The notes beneath the pieces are model-generated. The model did not search any database and was not told the DNA's origin. It saw nothing but the letters and a program-made list of their open reading frames with translations. A stretch of 64,000 bases of DNA from Loripinus fragilis (taxonomy: Eukaryota > Mollusca > Bivalvia > Lucinida > Lucinidae), in NCBI GenBank assembly GCA_964019695.1, contig OZ026515.1, positions 41,903,994 to 41,967,993 of the forward strand. Reading direction: 5' to 3'. This document shows positions 23,801-35,817 of the stretch, one piece after another. Each line of letters opens with the position of its first letter. The first letter of the stretch is position 1. Made by a program: the position numbers and the translations under genes.

Positions 23801-24260
23801 GTTGAACAGCAAATGTCGCACTTCTTAATTTTCACATCGTGTGAAGAATTGTTACCAAAACGTGACTTTTGGCAAATGAGAAATTTGCGTATGGTCATTT
23901 CAGATAATTTTGGGAGTCTAAAATATGTGCTCAAATTTCACATTTTTATATTTTAGCGTGTGAAGAATCGGTACGTATTCGTCTTATCTGCGAAGAATTG
24001 ATTCGATTTTTCTCAGACATGAAGAATTGATACTCAATTTTCACAGATGTGAAGAATAGCTACCAATCCCCACGCACGTGAGGAATCGGTACTCAATTTT
24101 CACAAATGTGAAGAATCGGTATCAAATCCTCACGCATGTGAAAGATAGGTACCAAATGCTCACACATGTGAAAAAATGGTACCAAATTTCACAGATGTGA
24201 AGAATTGGTAATTAATCTTCACAGATGTCAATGACAGAATTTGTAATATCAAGTCACATG
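23800..24260. repeat. Degenerate tandem repeat, GTGAAGAATTGGTACCAA-TTTTCACA
   Basis: About ten imperfect units of ~33 bp alternate GTGAAGAAT-GGTA-C and TTCACA-ATGTGA, giving local dyads. A related stretch occurs at 28125-28240. Confidence 0.8.
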
Positions 24261-24312
24261 TAAAGGATTCTATTCATCACATGACTTGTGGTTGCAAGCA
24301 ACTCGGTGACTA

Positions 24313-24316
<4 letters not shown>

Positions 24317-24366
<50 letters not shown>
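24317..24366. repeat. Microsatellite (CT)n plus (CG)n
   Basis: Pure CT dinucleotides followed by CGCGCGCGCG. Confidence 0.97.
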
Positions 24367-25399
24367 AAAGGGGCGCAACTCAAAAGTGCTAATACTTGAG
24401 TTATGGCTGTTGTAAAATGTTGCTTAATATTTGTATGAAATTTGTTCCATAAGCGTAGAGTTGCGTAGTTGGTCAGGTTATGGTACTTTATTCAGCCGAT
24501 TAGACAAATACAGGTTTTTCTATCAAACTTCTAACTGAAAATCTGTTCGTCATCCTAGGCTTAACGAGCACGGAAATTCTACCTTGAGTTCTAGCTGCCT
24601 GTACGCCATCTCAAATAAGTAGCTATTTGCAAAAAGGCTTGACATAATGAATTTGAGTTATTTTATCGACAGTAAATCGAAATATGTGCGTTGAAACACA
24701 ATTTGATGATTTAAGAGTATGAAAAAAATGTTCTCATAGACTATTAGATTTATTATGTTAGAACTTTTTTCAAAACAATTTTAGAATTCTGTTGATTTCA
24801 TCAAAGAATATCTATGGATGCCGACATTCAATAGGTCCCTAAGCACCACAAAACCTTTTCGTGAAATTTTCAACAAACGTTTGAGTGTTTTCCTTTTTAA
24901 ATGACCCAATGGACATGATTTGTAACAGATGACACAGGCCAAATCAGTATGACTCTCAGGAACACAATTCATTACATAGAAGCAAGAGGGCCTTCGGGCC
25001 AGGGGTGGCTCGCCTGAAATTGACTGTTAATAAGGATACTAGCAAATCACACCCCCCCCCCCCCATCCCAGCTGTGATCAGCGCGTTTCATTATCAAGCT
25101 TTAAATGGAAGAAAAGTGTCCATTAATTATGTTGACAAAATTAACAGGATGTTGACACTCTGGGCAGGACCTTTTTGGCCCCATGGTCATATTATTAACA
25201 AACATGGTAGAAGTCCACTAGCTGATACTATATACCAAATATCAAGGCTTTAGATCAAGTGAGCTCAGACAAAAAGTAGTGTTTCCCTTACTAGGCCTTG
25301 CGATTTAAGATAACAGAAAAATAAAGTTTCCCCAATATTAACATAGGAACTAGAAATTGAGTTTATGAAACACTATGCACCCAACCATTAGCTTGTCCA

Positions 25400-25810
25400 C
25401 GACCCTTTTCACCAGGAAATCAACTCACCACCATATTTCAGTTGACCAAATCTGAGGCCACTAGCTGTAATAGTTTTCGAGATATCTTTATTGGAAGTTT
25501 TCAATGTCCACATTTGCAAAAGACATTAACCCGAAAAATACAAAGGATGATTACCTGAAAAAATGTGTGTGTTTTTTTTTAATTTTCACCAGGTAATCTA
25601 CTTATTATCATCTATCAGCTGTCCAAGTTTATAGCTCCTATCTGTAACGGTTTTTGAGATATTAAGTTTTCTATGTCCAAATTTGCAAAGGGCAAATAAC
25701 TCAAAAAATGTTGTTTTTTAATTTCACTAGGTTATCTACTTATTATCCTTAATGAACTTACCAAGTTTGAAGCTCCTAGCTGTGATAGTTTTTGAAATAT
25801 CCTGATTACA
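25400..25810. repeat. Diverged tandem repeat, ~140-bp unit
   Basis: Three units share TTTCACCAGGTAATCTACTTATTATC, 'CCAAGTTT-AAGCTCCTAGCTGT' and 'GTTTTTGA-ATAT'. A further unit is at 27810-27915. Confidence 0.8.
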
Positions 25811-26099
25811 AAATTTCTTTCTGACCCTTTTATTTAGGAATATGGTGAAATGAAAAAAATCCAGCTAGAAATGACCGTAGGGGGGACCTCGTGTAAGTGA
25901 AAGGCGCCGATGCTAAAAGGCTAGTTCATACCTTCCCTTGAAAGGATTAGGCCGGTGCATTTTTATTTTTATTTTTTAAGTTTAAGGCACGTTTTGGGTC
26001 CAAAATGAGGGCTAACAAATATAAGCTGTTTTTACAAAATTATTAAAAGATGCCCTATGTTTCTTATATCATCTTTTTTGTCCCTTTCTAGCATCCTTA

Positions 26100-27290
26100 G
26101 GACAATTTCTTACGGGTGCCAAATGGCTCCTTGGGACCCCTAAATACGAAAAAAAAGGTTCCTAAAAGATACACATGTTTGGACTTTGTGAAAGTGCGTG
26201 GTTGCAATGGCAACCTGTAATGCAAATCTGTAGAATAGAGTGTACCTACAAAATCAATTATATCTCCGTTGTTGCTAGCCATAGCCAAATACAATTGGTA
26301 CCATATAAAAACTTAATCAAAGGCATTTTATCTTTTGATCAGATACCTGAATTATCTAATTTGCATATTTATTAATATTAATGAAATCCTTTAACATAAG
26401 GGGAAAATCATACCAATACTGTAAATAAACTGATTTCAGACCCAAACGATCATCAAACCACCATCATTGCATGTTTTATATCATCATTGATACAATTTGA
26501 CAAGTCTTTTCATCTATTGGTGGTATGTCTAATACGAAATAACTACATTTGCATATTCAAGAATATTAATGAATGCCTTATACATAAGGTAAAAGAAACA
26601 AACAAACATCATAAATAAACTGATGGCCTCCAACCATCTACCCCAGGAACTAATTTGATTAGGGAAATTTTGAATTGGTGTCAAATTGTTCCCTGGGACC
26701 CCCGTAATGCGTTAAATTCCCCATAAATAAACCGGTTTGGACTATGTAAAAACGCATGGTTGCCATGGCAATCCATTACGCTTTTCTCAAGAATGGGGAT
26801 GTATCTACAAAATCAATCATATTTCAGCTGCTACTTATCATAGACTAAATAACTTGGTGCAAATTAAAGTTAGATATGTGTCTTTCATTTCATGACCAGA
26901 AATGCAAACTATCTTAATTGTCTTCGTGAATATTACTGAAAAGTAGAAGGGAATAAAAAAAACTGTGGAAAAAATTAAGGTGGTATAAGGTGGTATACTT
27001 ACAATATTTCTCATATCGCTGTTGATAATTGCCTTAGAGGGCCAAACTTGATATCAAAGTAGTACTATGACAAACTTCTCTTACCTTATATGCAGATATG
27101 AAAACAAAGTCATGTGAATATTCATGAATATAAATGAAACCAAATTGATGAAAAATTGAAGTAAAATCAAGGGGGTATACTTATAAAACTACTTTAGCTC
27201 AGTTGCTTTGAAACATAAAGTACCAAACTATCTACCAATTTAATGCCTCGAAAAAGCACTTTTTACCAAGTGGTCTGATAAAAGTTTTAT
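26100..27290. repeat. Diverged tandem duplication, ~560-bp unit
   Basis: Paired landmarks about 560 bp apart: TTGGGACCCC (26132) / CTGGGACCCC (26693); TTTGGACT-TGT (26178 / 26739); TACAAAATCAAT-ATAT (26247 / 26807). Degraded partial units continue to 27290. Confidence 0.75.
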
Positions 27291-28124
27291 ATAATTTTTA
27301 TAACATCAATATTAACAAAACATTAGATGAAATGAATGTATCTTTTGGGCCTTACTCCAACAATTTACCTAGTTAAATCTGATTTTTATCACTTTTCCTT
27401 GTTTCAATCTCTATTATCACTTTTCCTTGTTTTAATTTCTATGATTGTGTTAGATTGTTTTTACAAATTTGTGCATAAAGACCTTCGACCTTGTACTGAG
27501 TAAACAAGGGGTCAAACAAAATTGTACCGCCCAAGAAGTTACCGGCCGGGTATGCACCACTTAATGCTTACAGCAGCAGAGTCTTTCATTAACATTTAGC
27601 CCCCCTGGGCCAAAATTCAGATTTTCGCCACTTGCCTAATAGCTATAAAAAACGGATCAGTTTTGTTTTCGAGGAATCCATCTATAAAATTTCAAAACAT
27701 TATTATAAATTTTGAACGGACGGACGGACAGATGGATGGAAGCACGGATGGAAAAGCCCAAAGCAATGTGCCCCTCAACTTTTTCAAAATTGGGGGTCAT
27801 AAGAGAAATTTCACCCGGTTATCTACTCATTATCCTCTATCAGCTGTCCAAGTTTTAAGCTCCTCGCTGAAATAGTTTTTGAGGGAGCTTTATATGTTAG
27901 AATTTGCAGAGAGCAATAACGCATAGAAAATTTAACAATTTCTAACTCCTGTCCCAGATATTTCAACAGTCAACAAAACTTAACATGAAATTTACCTGTA
28001 ATCCAGTTATAAAATAATGCCATGCATTTGAAGAATTGGAAACGAATGCAAAATGCAGTTGATTTGGGGGGGGGGGGGTATTCTATCAACATGTATGCTA
28101 CATATAATTTTACTCCGTGCGCAT
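27291..28124. other. Gene-free region with (GGAC)n and G-run
   Basis: A GGACGGACGGACAGATGGATGG stretch lies at about 27718-27740. A pure G tract of 11 or more occurs at 28067-28079. No gene supported. Confidence 0.5.
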
Positions 28125-28261
28125 TTTTCACAAAATGTGAAATATTGGTATGATATCAACGACGTATTGGTACCAACTTTTCACGCGCTCTGAGGAATTG
28201 GTACCAATTTTTCACGGTGTGAAATTTGAGAAGTGTGAAAGTTGCTGTTCGACATAGTGTT

Positions 28262-30470
28262 TGGAAAAATCCCCATAGACTTATAATGGGAGAAATGTTG
28301 TGACCACTCTTGTGCTTTCATCTTGGATGGCTCTTCTTCGTTTATGCAGATAACAAGGACAACCATAAGATCTAAATGGGTTTGAGAGTCTGCCAGATCA
28401 GACCTCCGGCTGCGGAGTTAGCTGCCCTTGGGTGTCATGAAAAATTCCCATAGACTTATAATGGGTAAGTGTTGTGACCATTCTAGTGCCTTAATTTTTT
28501 AGTGAAACCTCTTCATTCTTACAGGTAACAAGGACAACTATTAAAGCTTGAATGAGTTTGAATTGGCAAGATCCCATCATTGACCACTGAGTTAGCTACC
28601 CTTGAGCGATTGAAAAATTAATGAATAATCATGTGACCACTCTGGTGCCTTTATTTTTGATTGGATCTTCTTCATTTTTGCAGATAACAAGGACAACTAT
28701 AAAATCTAGGTTGGGTTTGAAAGTCTGCCATATCAGACCTCCTACGGAGTTAGTTACCCTTGGGCGTCATGAAAAATTTCTATAGACATATAATGGGAGA
28801 AACGTTGTAATCCACTCTAGTGCCTTCATTTTTGGATGGATCTTCTTCATTCTTGCAGGTAATAAGGACGCCTATAAAGGCTTAAAAGGTTTTATTTTTC
28901 AGCCAGACGCCATCACTTATTATGGAATTATCTGCCTTGGAAGTCTTAGAAATCGATGGATAATGTTGTGATCTCTCTTACGCCTTCATTTTCTGACTGG
29001 ATCTTCTTCATTCTTGCAAGTAACAAGGACAACCATTAAAGCTTGAATGAGTTTGGTTTTGGGCTACACGCGACCACCAACTACAGTTAGCTGCAATTGA
29101 ACATCTAAAATATAGCTGTATAATGTGATGACTCTAGCGCCTTCATTTTTCATTTGATCATCTTCATTCTTATAGGTAACCAGGACATGCATACGAGGGT
29201 TGTCCCAGTAAATCGTGGACTTTTGTTATAACACGAGACTGTGTATCAGTTATTCTATGATATTTTCAAGATGTTTTTATATACTTATGGGAACCAGTTT
29301 GTATGAATTTGGGTGGAATCGCAGTTAAGATAACATATTTTTGAACCTTTACTTGACAGTATGTCCGCATGAGCGGCGCACGTCAAAATTTTGCAATGAA
29401 ACTATCCTAGTCCAAAATGTAAAGTACATTCAATCAAATTTCGCTATTGTTTTTTTAAACAATGCATTATCACATCAACAAGAAACCATGCAAGGTAAAG
29501 TGTTGAAAATTTGAAACGTTTATGGCCGTTCGCATTGATTTCATAAACGATTTCACAGACCTACTACATTTTTATTTTTCAGAAAATGCTATGGTTAGAA
29601 AAACGGTAAGGCGCAAAAAATTAGACTTTCAACATTTTTTAGCTAATCAATCACATAAAACTGCCATCTTTTAATGTTAAATGATTGGTTGAAGAGTCAC
29701 CAATGTCGTAAAATGGATTTTGTGTAAAATTATTATAGTAACATCACAAAGACAAGCTCATTTTCGTCAATTAAACGGAACGCATGCTATTTTTCTTTAA
29801 GTTATTTTAATGGTAAATATGTTGTCTCTTATTAAATCTAAAAGATCACGCTTGTTTGATTGCTTAACACATCTTAACTAATTATTTAGTCTTTACTGGG
29901 ACCAGGGAGACTTACTCAATAAATATATGGCAATACTTGGCACCATTTAAGCTTATTTAAAAAGAGTAGAGTCAAAACATTTGACCACCCCTCTCTGAAA
30001 ATACAGCAAAATAATTTGTGACGTGCTCCGCATACGCAGAGATACCCTCAAGTAAAGGTTTATAACTTCCTTGTCTTAACTGTGATTTCATCCATATTTG
30101 TAGAAAATGTGTCGTAGATGTATATTGACATATCATACAAATTTCATAGATTTCCCGATTGACAATCTCGTTTTATAACAAAAGTCCACGATTTACTGGG
30201 ACAACCCTCGTAAAAGCATGGTTGAGTTTGAATTTCTGTTAGATCCCATCACTGGCTTCTGGACTAGCTGCCTTTGAGCATCTGAAAAATATAGTTTCAC
30301 CAGGTTTCCTCTGCAGTCCACAAGTTAATTCATATCTTTTAGTACTTGCAGATAACCAGGACTGGCATACTATACTGACCCACACTTCCAACGCAAAATG
30401 TTTCAGGAATGTAACTTTAATTGATATACGAGGTCTTGCCAAAATCGTTGAACCATTCAGGGGTTATGGC
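28262..30470. repeat. Tandem array, ~165-bp unit, interrupted by a transposon
   Basis: About seven units, each with GTGACCACTCTAGTGCC, CTTCATT, a TTCTTGCAGGTAACAAGGAC core, then TTAAAGCTTGA-TG-GTTTGA and GTTAGCTACCCTTGAGC. Cores fall at 28347, 28521, 28681, 28857, 29016, 29172 and, beyond the insertion at 29194-30210, 30351. Spacing is 156-176 bp. Confidence 0.88.
29194..30210. mobile_element. 1,017-bp long-TIR element with TA target duplication
   Basis: Ends CGAGGGTTGTCCCAGTAAAT / inverse, with homology extending inward about 185 bp as diverged arms. TA flanks each side (29192-29193, 30211-30212), and removal restores the host unit's GGACATGCATAAAAGC. The CGAGGGTTG end and TA duplication are like Tc1/mariner elements. 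No transposase frame, so non-autonomous. Confidence 0.85.
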
Positions 30471-30823
30471 AGACATTCACCCAACCAGGTTATGATTAAA
30501 AGGGAATGATTGACTGATGAAGTTCTACTTTCATTTTCATAAATAAGTGTTTTAATTTTTGATAAAATTGCGTTACAATTGATGCAACAATATAAGTAAT
30601 ATTTAAGGTTCAGTTTGATTTTACGTTAGAAGTGTGGTTCAGTATATCTTGAGTGTTTTATAATTTATTCTTGATCACTACATTTCAAATTCAGAGTTAA
30701 CTACAATTGAGCATCATAACGTATGGTCTTTTCAAACATTATGCTGGCTCCCAGGTGAGCGATTGTTGCCCATCGGGCTACTTGTTTGTTTGTTTTTTAA
30801 AAGTTAGTATGATCAGAAAATAA

Positions 30824-31065
30824 TTGGGCCATGGCATGAGATTTCCAACAATGTGGTATGTGCGACCAGCGAAGGCTCAGACCAGCCTGCGGATACACGC
30901 ATTCTGATCAGAGCCGTTGCTAGTCGCTTGAAAATTCTAATACAGTTAAGCTACTGACTGAACATCATTGAGAGTTTCGAAGCGTAAAAGGAGGCTGCAC
31001 AGACTCGATGGAGTCTACACTTGTTAACATGCCACTTTGTTTGAAATCACATGCCGTGGCTCATT
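30824..31065 (+). mobile_element. F1 MITE, ~240 bp
   Basis: Terminal inverted repeats TTGGGCCATGGCATGAGATT and inverse. Internal hairpin GCTCAGACCAGCCTGCG-ACGC-TTCTGATCAGAGC. The common F1 ends are TTGAGCCGTGGCATGAGATT with CCAACAATGTGG. No coding. Confidence 0.9.
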
Positions 31066-31454
31066 TCACAATACAACTATCGCGCAAATGTTGTGCAACT
31101 TGTGTGCAAACTCAATCTCGAGTTCGCCGATGATTAGTGCGACAATCGTGCAACATTCGTGCGACTGTCGCAAATATGTCTATCACCCATTCGGTTTGAC
31201 CGGAATGTGAAAATGGTCGCAATATTGCGTTTCAGTCGCAAATATGTGTCTCAAATATACACGTATGTCTCAAAACAGTTTTAAAATAGTGGCCAGATGC
31301 GTTCAACCCGCGCATTTCACCCGAAGACGACTTTTTAGCATACAACTTTTATTTTCTTTTTAAATATAAGTCACTTAAAAAACAGAACGTTTTTTTTCTT
31401 CCTGTATATCTACTGACGGTTAGGATTATGAACACACAGGTAGAAAAAGAATAA

Positions 31455-31697
31455 TTGAGCCAGTGCATGAGATTTCCAACAATGTGGTATGTGCGGCCAG
31501 CAAAGCCTCAGATCAGCCTGCGCTTACACGCAGTCTGATCAGAGCCTTTTTGCTAGTCGCTTGAGTATTCTATGATTGTTAAGCTACTGACTGAACACCA
31601 TTTGGAGTTTCTAAGCTTAAAAGAAGGCTGAAGAGGCTCGTTGGAGTCTACACTTGTCAAAATGCCAGATTGTTGGATATCTCATGCCGCGGCTCAA
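31455..31697 (+). mobile_element. F1 MITE
   Basis: Starts TTGAGCCAGTGCATGAGATT and ends with CTCATGCCGCGGCTCAA. Same orientation as 30824-31065, about 390 bp away. Confidence 0.9.
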
Positions 31698-31785
31698 GTC
31701 TATAATAGCAGTCGTTTTCGAATTTAGCGCATTTTCTCCTTTACTTCCTTATCAACGTTATGGGAGAATGTGACACTAGAAAGGT

Positions 31786-32017
31786 CCGATGAGATAACAA
31801 TGTGGCATTTTGACAAGTGTAGACTCAGACGAGCCTGTCGTGCAGCCTCCTTTCAAGCTTAGAAACTCCAAATGGTGTTGGGTCAGTAGCTACACAGGTA
31901 TAGAATATTCAAGCAACTGACAAAGGCTCTGATCAGACTGTGCGTATGCGCAGACTGGTCTGAGACCTTTCTGGTCGCACATTCCACATTGTTGGAAATC
32001 TCATGTCGCGGCTCAAT
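31786..32017 (-). mobile_element. F1 MITE, inverted
   Basis: Opposite orientation to the two preceding copies, ending AATCTCATGTCGCGGCTCAA. Together the three occupy 1.2 kb. Confidence 0.9.
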
Positions 32018-32697
32018 TTCATGGTAAACGACTGAGTGATTTCGCAACTAAAAAAAACTCGCAAAATTTTCCGAATTTTTCAGCAAAACCTTATTTATAG
32101 GTCCATTTTTTTCGCAGCAGTCGAAGGGAAGATAGCTGAGGTATCTTCCCTTTTGAAATAAATACCAACCACCTTAAAATATGCATTCATGTTTACAACT
32201 AATTTGCATATATAAAGAATGAACTTAGAGTGTATTCACCATTCAGTTAATCAAATCAAAAGTAAATATTGGGAAGGGAAGATATTTATACTAATACTGA
32301 ATTACTACGTTTATTTAACAAGGAAAGTGCTCAGTTACACACAGTATGTACAACTTTTATTTTTGGTGGGATTTTGTCAAACAAATTTGTCACAAAGAAT
32401 GCACTCGCGGAAATAGGGTAAATGCATTTAGGCAAAGGAAAAAGACTGCTTATGTTAGAAATAACAAGAAACTGTATAGCTTAGTTAAATACGTCTAATT
32501 AAATTCTTTTTCTTTCTGTTTAAAACAGCTAAGAGAAAATCTATCTTTAGAGAAAGAAATACAATAGTTTTTGGAAATTATAACCTATGACCCCTCAATA
32601 GACATAATAGGTCATCCTAACTTAGCTGTAGATATATCTATTTCGATTCTAATACACAACAAGCGAGTAAAACACAGTTCAAGACTGTTCAAGACTT

Positions 32698-33024
32698 GCC
32701 GGACCGCGTAGCGCAGTCGAAAACGTGTCTGGCTACAGATGCGTGTCTGACTGCAGATCCAGGGGTCGCGAGTTCGATCCCGGTCCGGTCCCATACTTTC
32801 GTGGAGATTGATCATGAAATGATTTCTACGGTCATTCTCCTCCCTTCCGCTGATTCATTCAAAAAGGGTTGTTGTCAGTTACAAGCGAAAGTATGTGCAC
32901 GAATTACTGGTTAACCGCTTGTTCAAGCCTGCCCAGGAAAAAGTGTGGTTAGGTGAACTGACCGTCCCGCAATGACCATAGCTGTTGACTTGGGACGTAA
33001 TGCAACAAAACCAACCAACCAACA
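32698..33024 (+). mobile_element. tRNA-derived SINE, family S1 copy 2
   Basis: A tRNA-like head (GGACCGCGTAGCGCAGTCG to CGGTCCGGTCCC, with GAGTTCGATCCCGG) is followed by the S1 body and a CAAAACCAACCAACCAAC tail. It is flanked by the 11-bp direct repeat GTTCAAGACTT (32687-32697 and 33025-33035). The two frames over it are by-products. Confidence 0.94.
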
Positions 33025-33039
33025 GTTCAAGACTTCAGC

Positions 33040-33759
33040 ATCTTTCAGCTTTCCGCCATTGCACTAGAGAATTTACGCCAATAGTTGTTGGACTGTGTCG
33101 CATATGTAACGTCTTTAAAGCGCAAAACGACGTAACACCGTCTAACGCCATGACTGACGTCATTTTGCAGTAAAGTACGCGCTTTCCTCGCGCCTTCAAA
33201 ACAGTGAAATAATATATTGTACGTTTTTTAGCATTTGGCTCTATAGGCGAGGCGTGTTAGAATATGGGCTATGCATTTTAAAATAGATTCATAATCATAA
33301 ACTTAGCAGGTATATGAAACAGTAATTGACTGTCATAAATCAAGATCAGGACATTTTATAAGCGTAAAATTGTAATTTTTTTCTTACCCACCAAATCAAT
33401 CATGTGTTTTGGGTGCTCAAAAGAACCGTCTAAGTACCCACAACATATGTTTGGTATGAGAAACAAAAAAAATAGTTTTCCAGTGAGCACTTTTATCTGG
33501 AGGCCTGGACTGTGATTATTTTGGTATATATTGATTGGTGATTTCAAATTGTTTTAGAAGAGCAAATATCATACTCACATTTTATTTAAAAACTAGTTAC
33601 ACTTGCCTATGATTAGCATTTAAACGAATAATATTTATGTTGCAAAAAAAGATACTGCTTCACTAGGCTCATTCAAAGCCATGTATCTTGACTGAACTAA
33701 ATGCCAACGATGTAAACATTTTGTCAATTGAAAAGTAGAAGCTAGACGAAAATCCAGAA
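33040..33759. other. Mostly unassigned; contains AAAGAACCG half-element
   Basis: TGTTTTGGGTGCTCAAAAGAACCG at about 33403 belongs to a hairpin family also at 48540, 49360-49440, 54530, 62040 and 63110. No gene. Confidence 0.5.
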
Positions 33760-33960
33760 AGTTTTGTCCGAGGGGGTCCAATTTTGACGTTTTTTGAGGG
33801 GAGGATGGATCCAACTACCACTATAAGCGGGCTGTTATCGGCCTGTCAGCGAAACGCCATTTAAATGGCTGAAAACCCTATTTTGTGATTTTCCAGAGGG
33901 GAGGTCCGGACCACCCCCCTGTCCCCCCCTCTGAATCCGCCCGTGCTTTCAGAAGATGTA
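33760..33960. mobile_element. G-rich hAT-like MITE with GAAACGCCATT palindrome arm
   Basis: GAGGGGAGGATGGATCC at one side and GAGGGGAGGTCCGGACC at the other frame GTTATCGGCC-GTCAGCGAAACGCC. It matches the layout of 39070-39385. Confidence 0.6.
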
Positions 33961-34536
33961 TACGTATGATGCCGTAAATTCTATATTTTTATAGATACAA
34001 CCCAGCTCTACGAACATTAAAATGGACCTCGTACATACTATACGTTACCTAAAAACACGTTGTCTAAAATAGTCGATTCATAAAAGTAATATAGATGTTT
34101 CTCGTATAACTACAAGAGGCTAGTACTGGAATGTGCGCATAATCTGATAGTTAACCCGTTTAAGACCAATGGATTTTTCCATTAAGCTTATGCGAAGATA
34201 TATCACTCGCGCTGCGCGCTCGTGATTTGATCTTCTTTACAACTGACCTACAAACAGTGAGTTATTACACAACAATTCACTGCTAGAGCTTATCTATTTC
34301 TTTCGTCAGCAATTGCATTGATGTATCGATTAAATACTGGTGAATTTCGACCTTGAGACGGATTAAAGATTGGACGAGTTTACGCAGTAGCACGTGAAAG
34401 GTTACTCAGACCGTACCAGTTATTTCTAAACGAAATCTCGCCTGTTCGTGCTGAAAACTTGTAAGGGATAACCGTTAACTAGTTCATCTATCTCGTGCTA
34501 CGGACTACTCTAATCTTTGATCCGTCCAAAATAGTA

Positions 34537-34950
34537 AGTGAGTATGATCAGGAAATACCACAATCACAAACTTTAGACAAACCCAAGGCACCGCGAGGAA
34601 GAGCCACACAACAATCACGAGACACCAGTGCCCGGAATTACAATGCCTCCTTAAAGTTAAGGAAGACTAAAGCTAAGTATTGATTTTTCAGGATGCGAAA
34701 AATCACGTTTCAAACTGATTAAAATCAAAATAGTTTCATTTTTCTGTAGATCACAATGATATCTTTGGCCACAAGTGCTGCATAGAGCCAGGCAATTTAT
34801 TTAGCATTTAATATAGCATGTTGAAATATAAATACTTAACTTGAGTCTTCCTTAACTTTAAGGAGGTATTGTAATTTCGGGCCCAGGAAGACAAACTATC
34901 AAAGGAACAAGCTCTCTCTTCCCCATCAAGATGATTGCAAAGCTAAACTC
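34537..34950 (+). repeat. CACAATC/CT-rich repeat family, copy split by a MITE
   Basis: GAGTATGATCAGGAAATACC, CACCGCGAGGAAGAGC, then after the insertion CCAGGAAGACAAA and CTCTCTCTTCCCCATCAA. Other copies: 1508-1575 (part), 45225-45450 (inverted), 57298-57475, 58196-58450. Confidence 0.8.
34630..34882. mobile_element. MITE, 253 bp, GCCCGGAATTACAATGCCTC ends
   Basis: About 38-bp terminal inverted repeats including CCTCCTTAAAGTTAAGGAAG. It interrupts the host repeat between ACCAG and CCAGGAAGAC, consistent with a short CCAG duplication. Confidence 0.85.
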
Positions 34951-35793
34951 CAGCTGCTAAATTTTTAGAACTAATTTTTCGCAATAACTTTTTATCTTAA
35001 ATTTTAGCAAAATGTGTTCGCGATGAAAGTTGTAGAGGAGACTTTCCGCCAAATTCTCCAAAAGGTCTGATACTTGTGGTGCAAACAGAATTTTGTGTAT
35101 ATAATTGAAGATTTCGAAATAAATCGAATTCATCCTAAATTTCTAAGTCTTTTATTGACAGGTAAAACTCGCATAGGCGAGACAGAAAGGGGTAGTCTAA
35201 AAAATCGTAAGCTGTGCATATTTCGTTATTCAAAGATTGTGTCTAACATAAAACTGTCGTTAACATACTCAGAATTGACCGTGCATATGCAGAATCAACT
35301 TTAAGCAGGCTTATGCCCACTGGCATAAACACCCGAGCGAATCAGGCGCGATTTCCAATAGATTTGAACAAACCATCCATTGCTTTAGTAATTGAATAAG
35401 GGCGGTGAAATGTGACTTTTTGACTGACATCTTGTACTTGGTTTATTTGCGCTTTGCTTAATGTTCAAAGAGTGCATCTATGCACAGAGGTAACTGTAGA
35501 TTTCTGATGTTGGAACCGTTTGGAGAAGTTGGCGGAGATGTTCCTGGATACCTTTCATAGGGGAAAAGATATTTCGATAAATTACCCAGTAAAAAGTTAT
35601 CGCGAGAAAATAGTTCTGAAAAAATTGGACATAAAGTAACGTACAACAAGGTCGAAATTCACCAGTACCTGGCAAATTTTGGTACTGCGTTACCACCAGG
35701 TTAATAATATGGGTGGGATAAATCAACAATGAACTCTGCATAATTTTCTTATAGCAGTGATCCCAACACCTGCAAGAGAGGTACAGAAACAGT
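34951..35793. other. Region without recognisable feature
   Basis: Short frames at 35074-35304 and 35458-35741 show no family motif. No repeat partner recognised. Confidence 0.45.
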
Positions 35794-35817
35794 TTTAATG
35801 TTTATTTGTTTTTCTAA

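Larger units (their letters stand above)
24983..30784. mobile_element. Composite repeat region with inverted GGCC..CTCACCTG-type ends
   Basis: The left end CAAGAGGGCCTTCGGGCC then GGCTCGCCTGAAAT, and the inverted right end CAGGTGAGCGATTGTTGCC then CATCGGGCTACTTG, pair imperfectly as terminal repeats. The interior is filled with diverged tandem arrays (25400-25810, 26100-27290, 28262-30470) rather than genes. Similar CAGGTGAG ends recur at 2436, 11939 and 51325. That these ends delimit one mobile unit is inferred. Confidence 0.5.

Noticed and set aside
31780..32020. Long hairpins as candidate microRNA precursors or CRISPR-like arrays
   Set aside because: All long hairpins examined belong to repeated MITE families with terminal repeats. 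No regularly spaced repeat-spacer pattern occurs.
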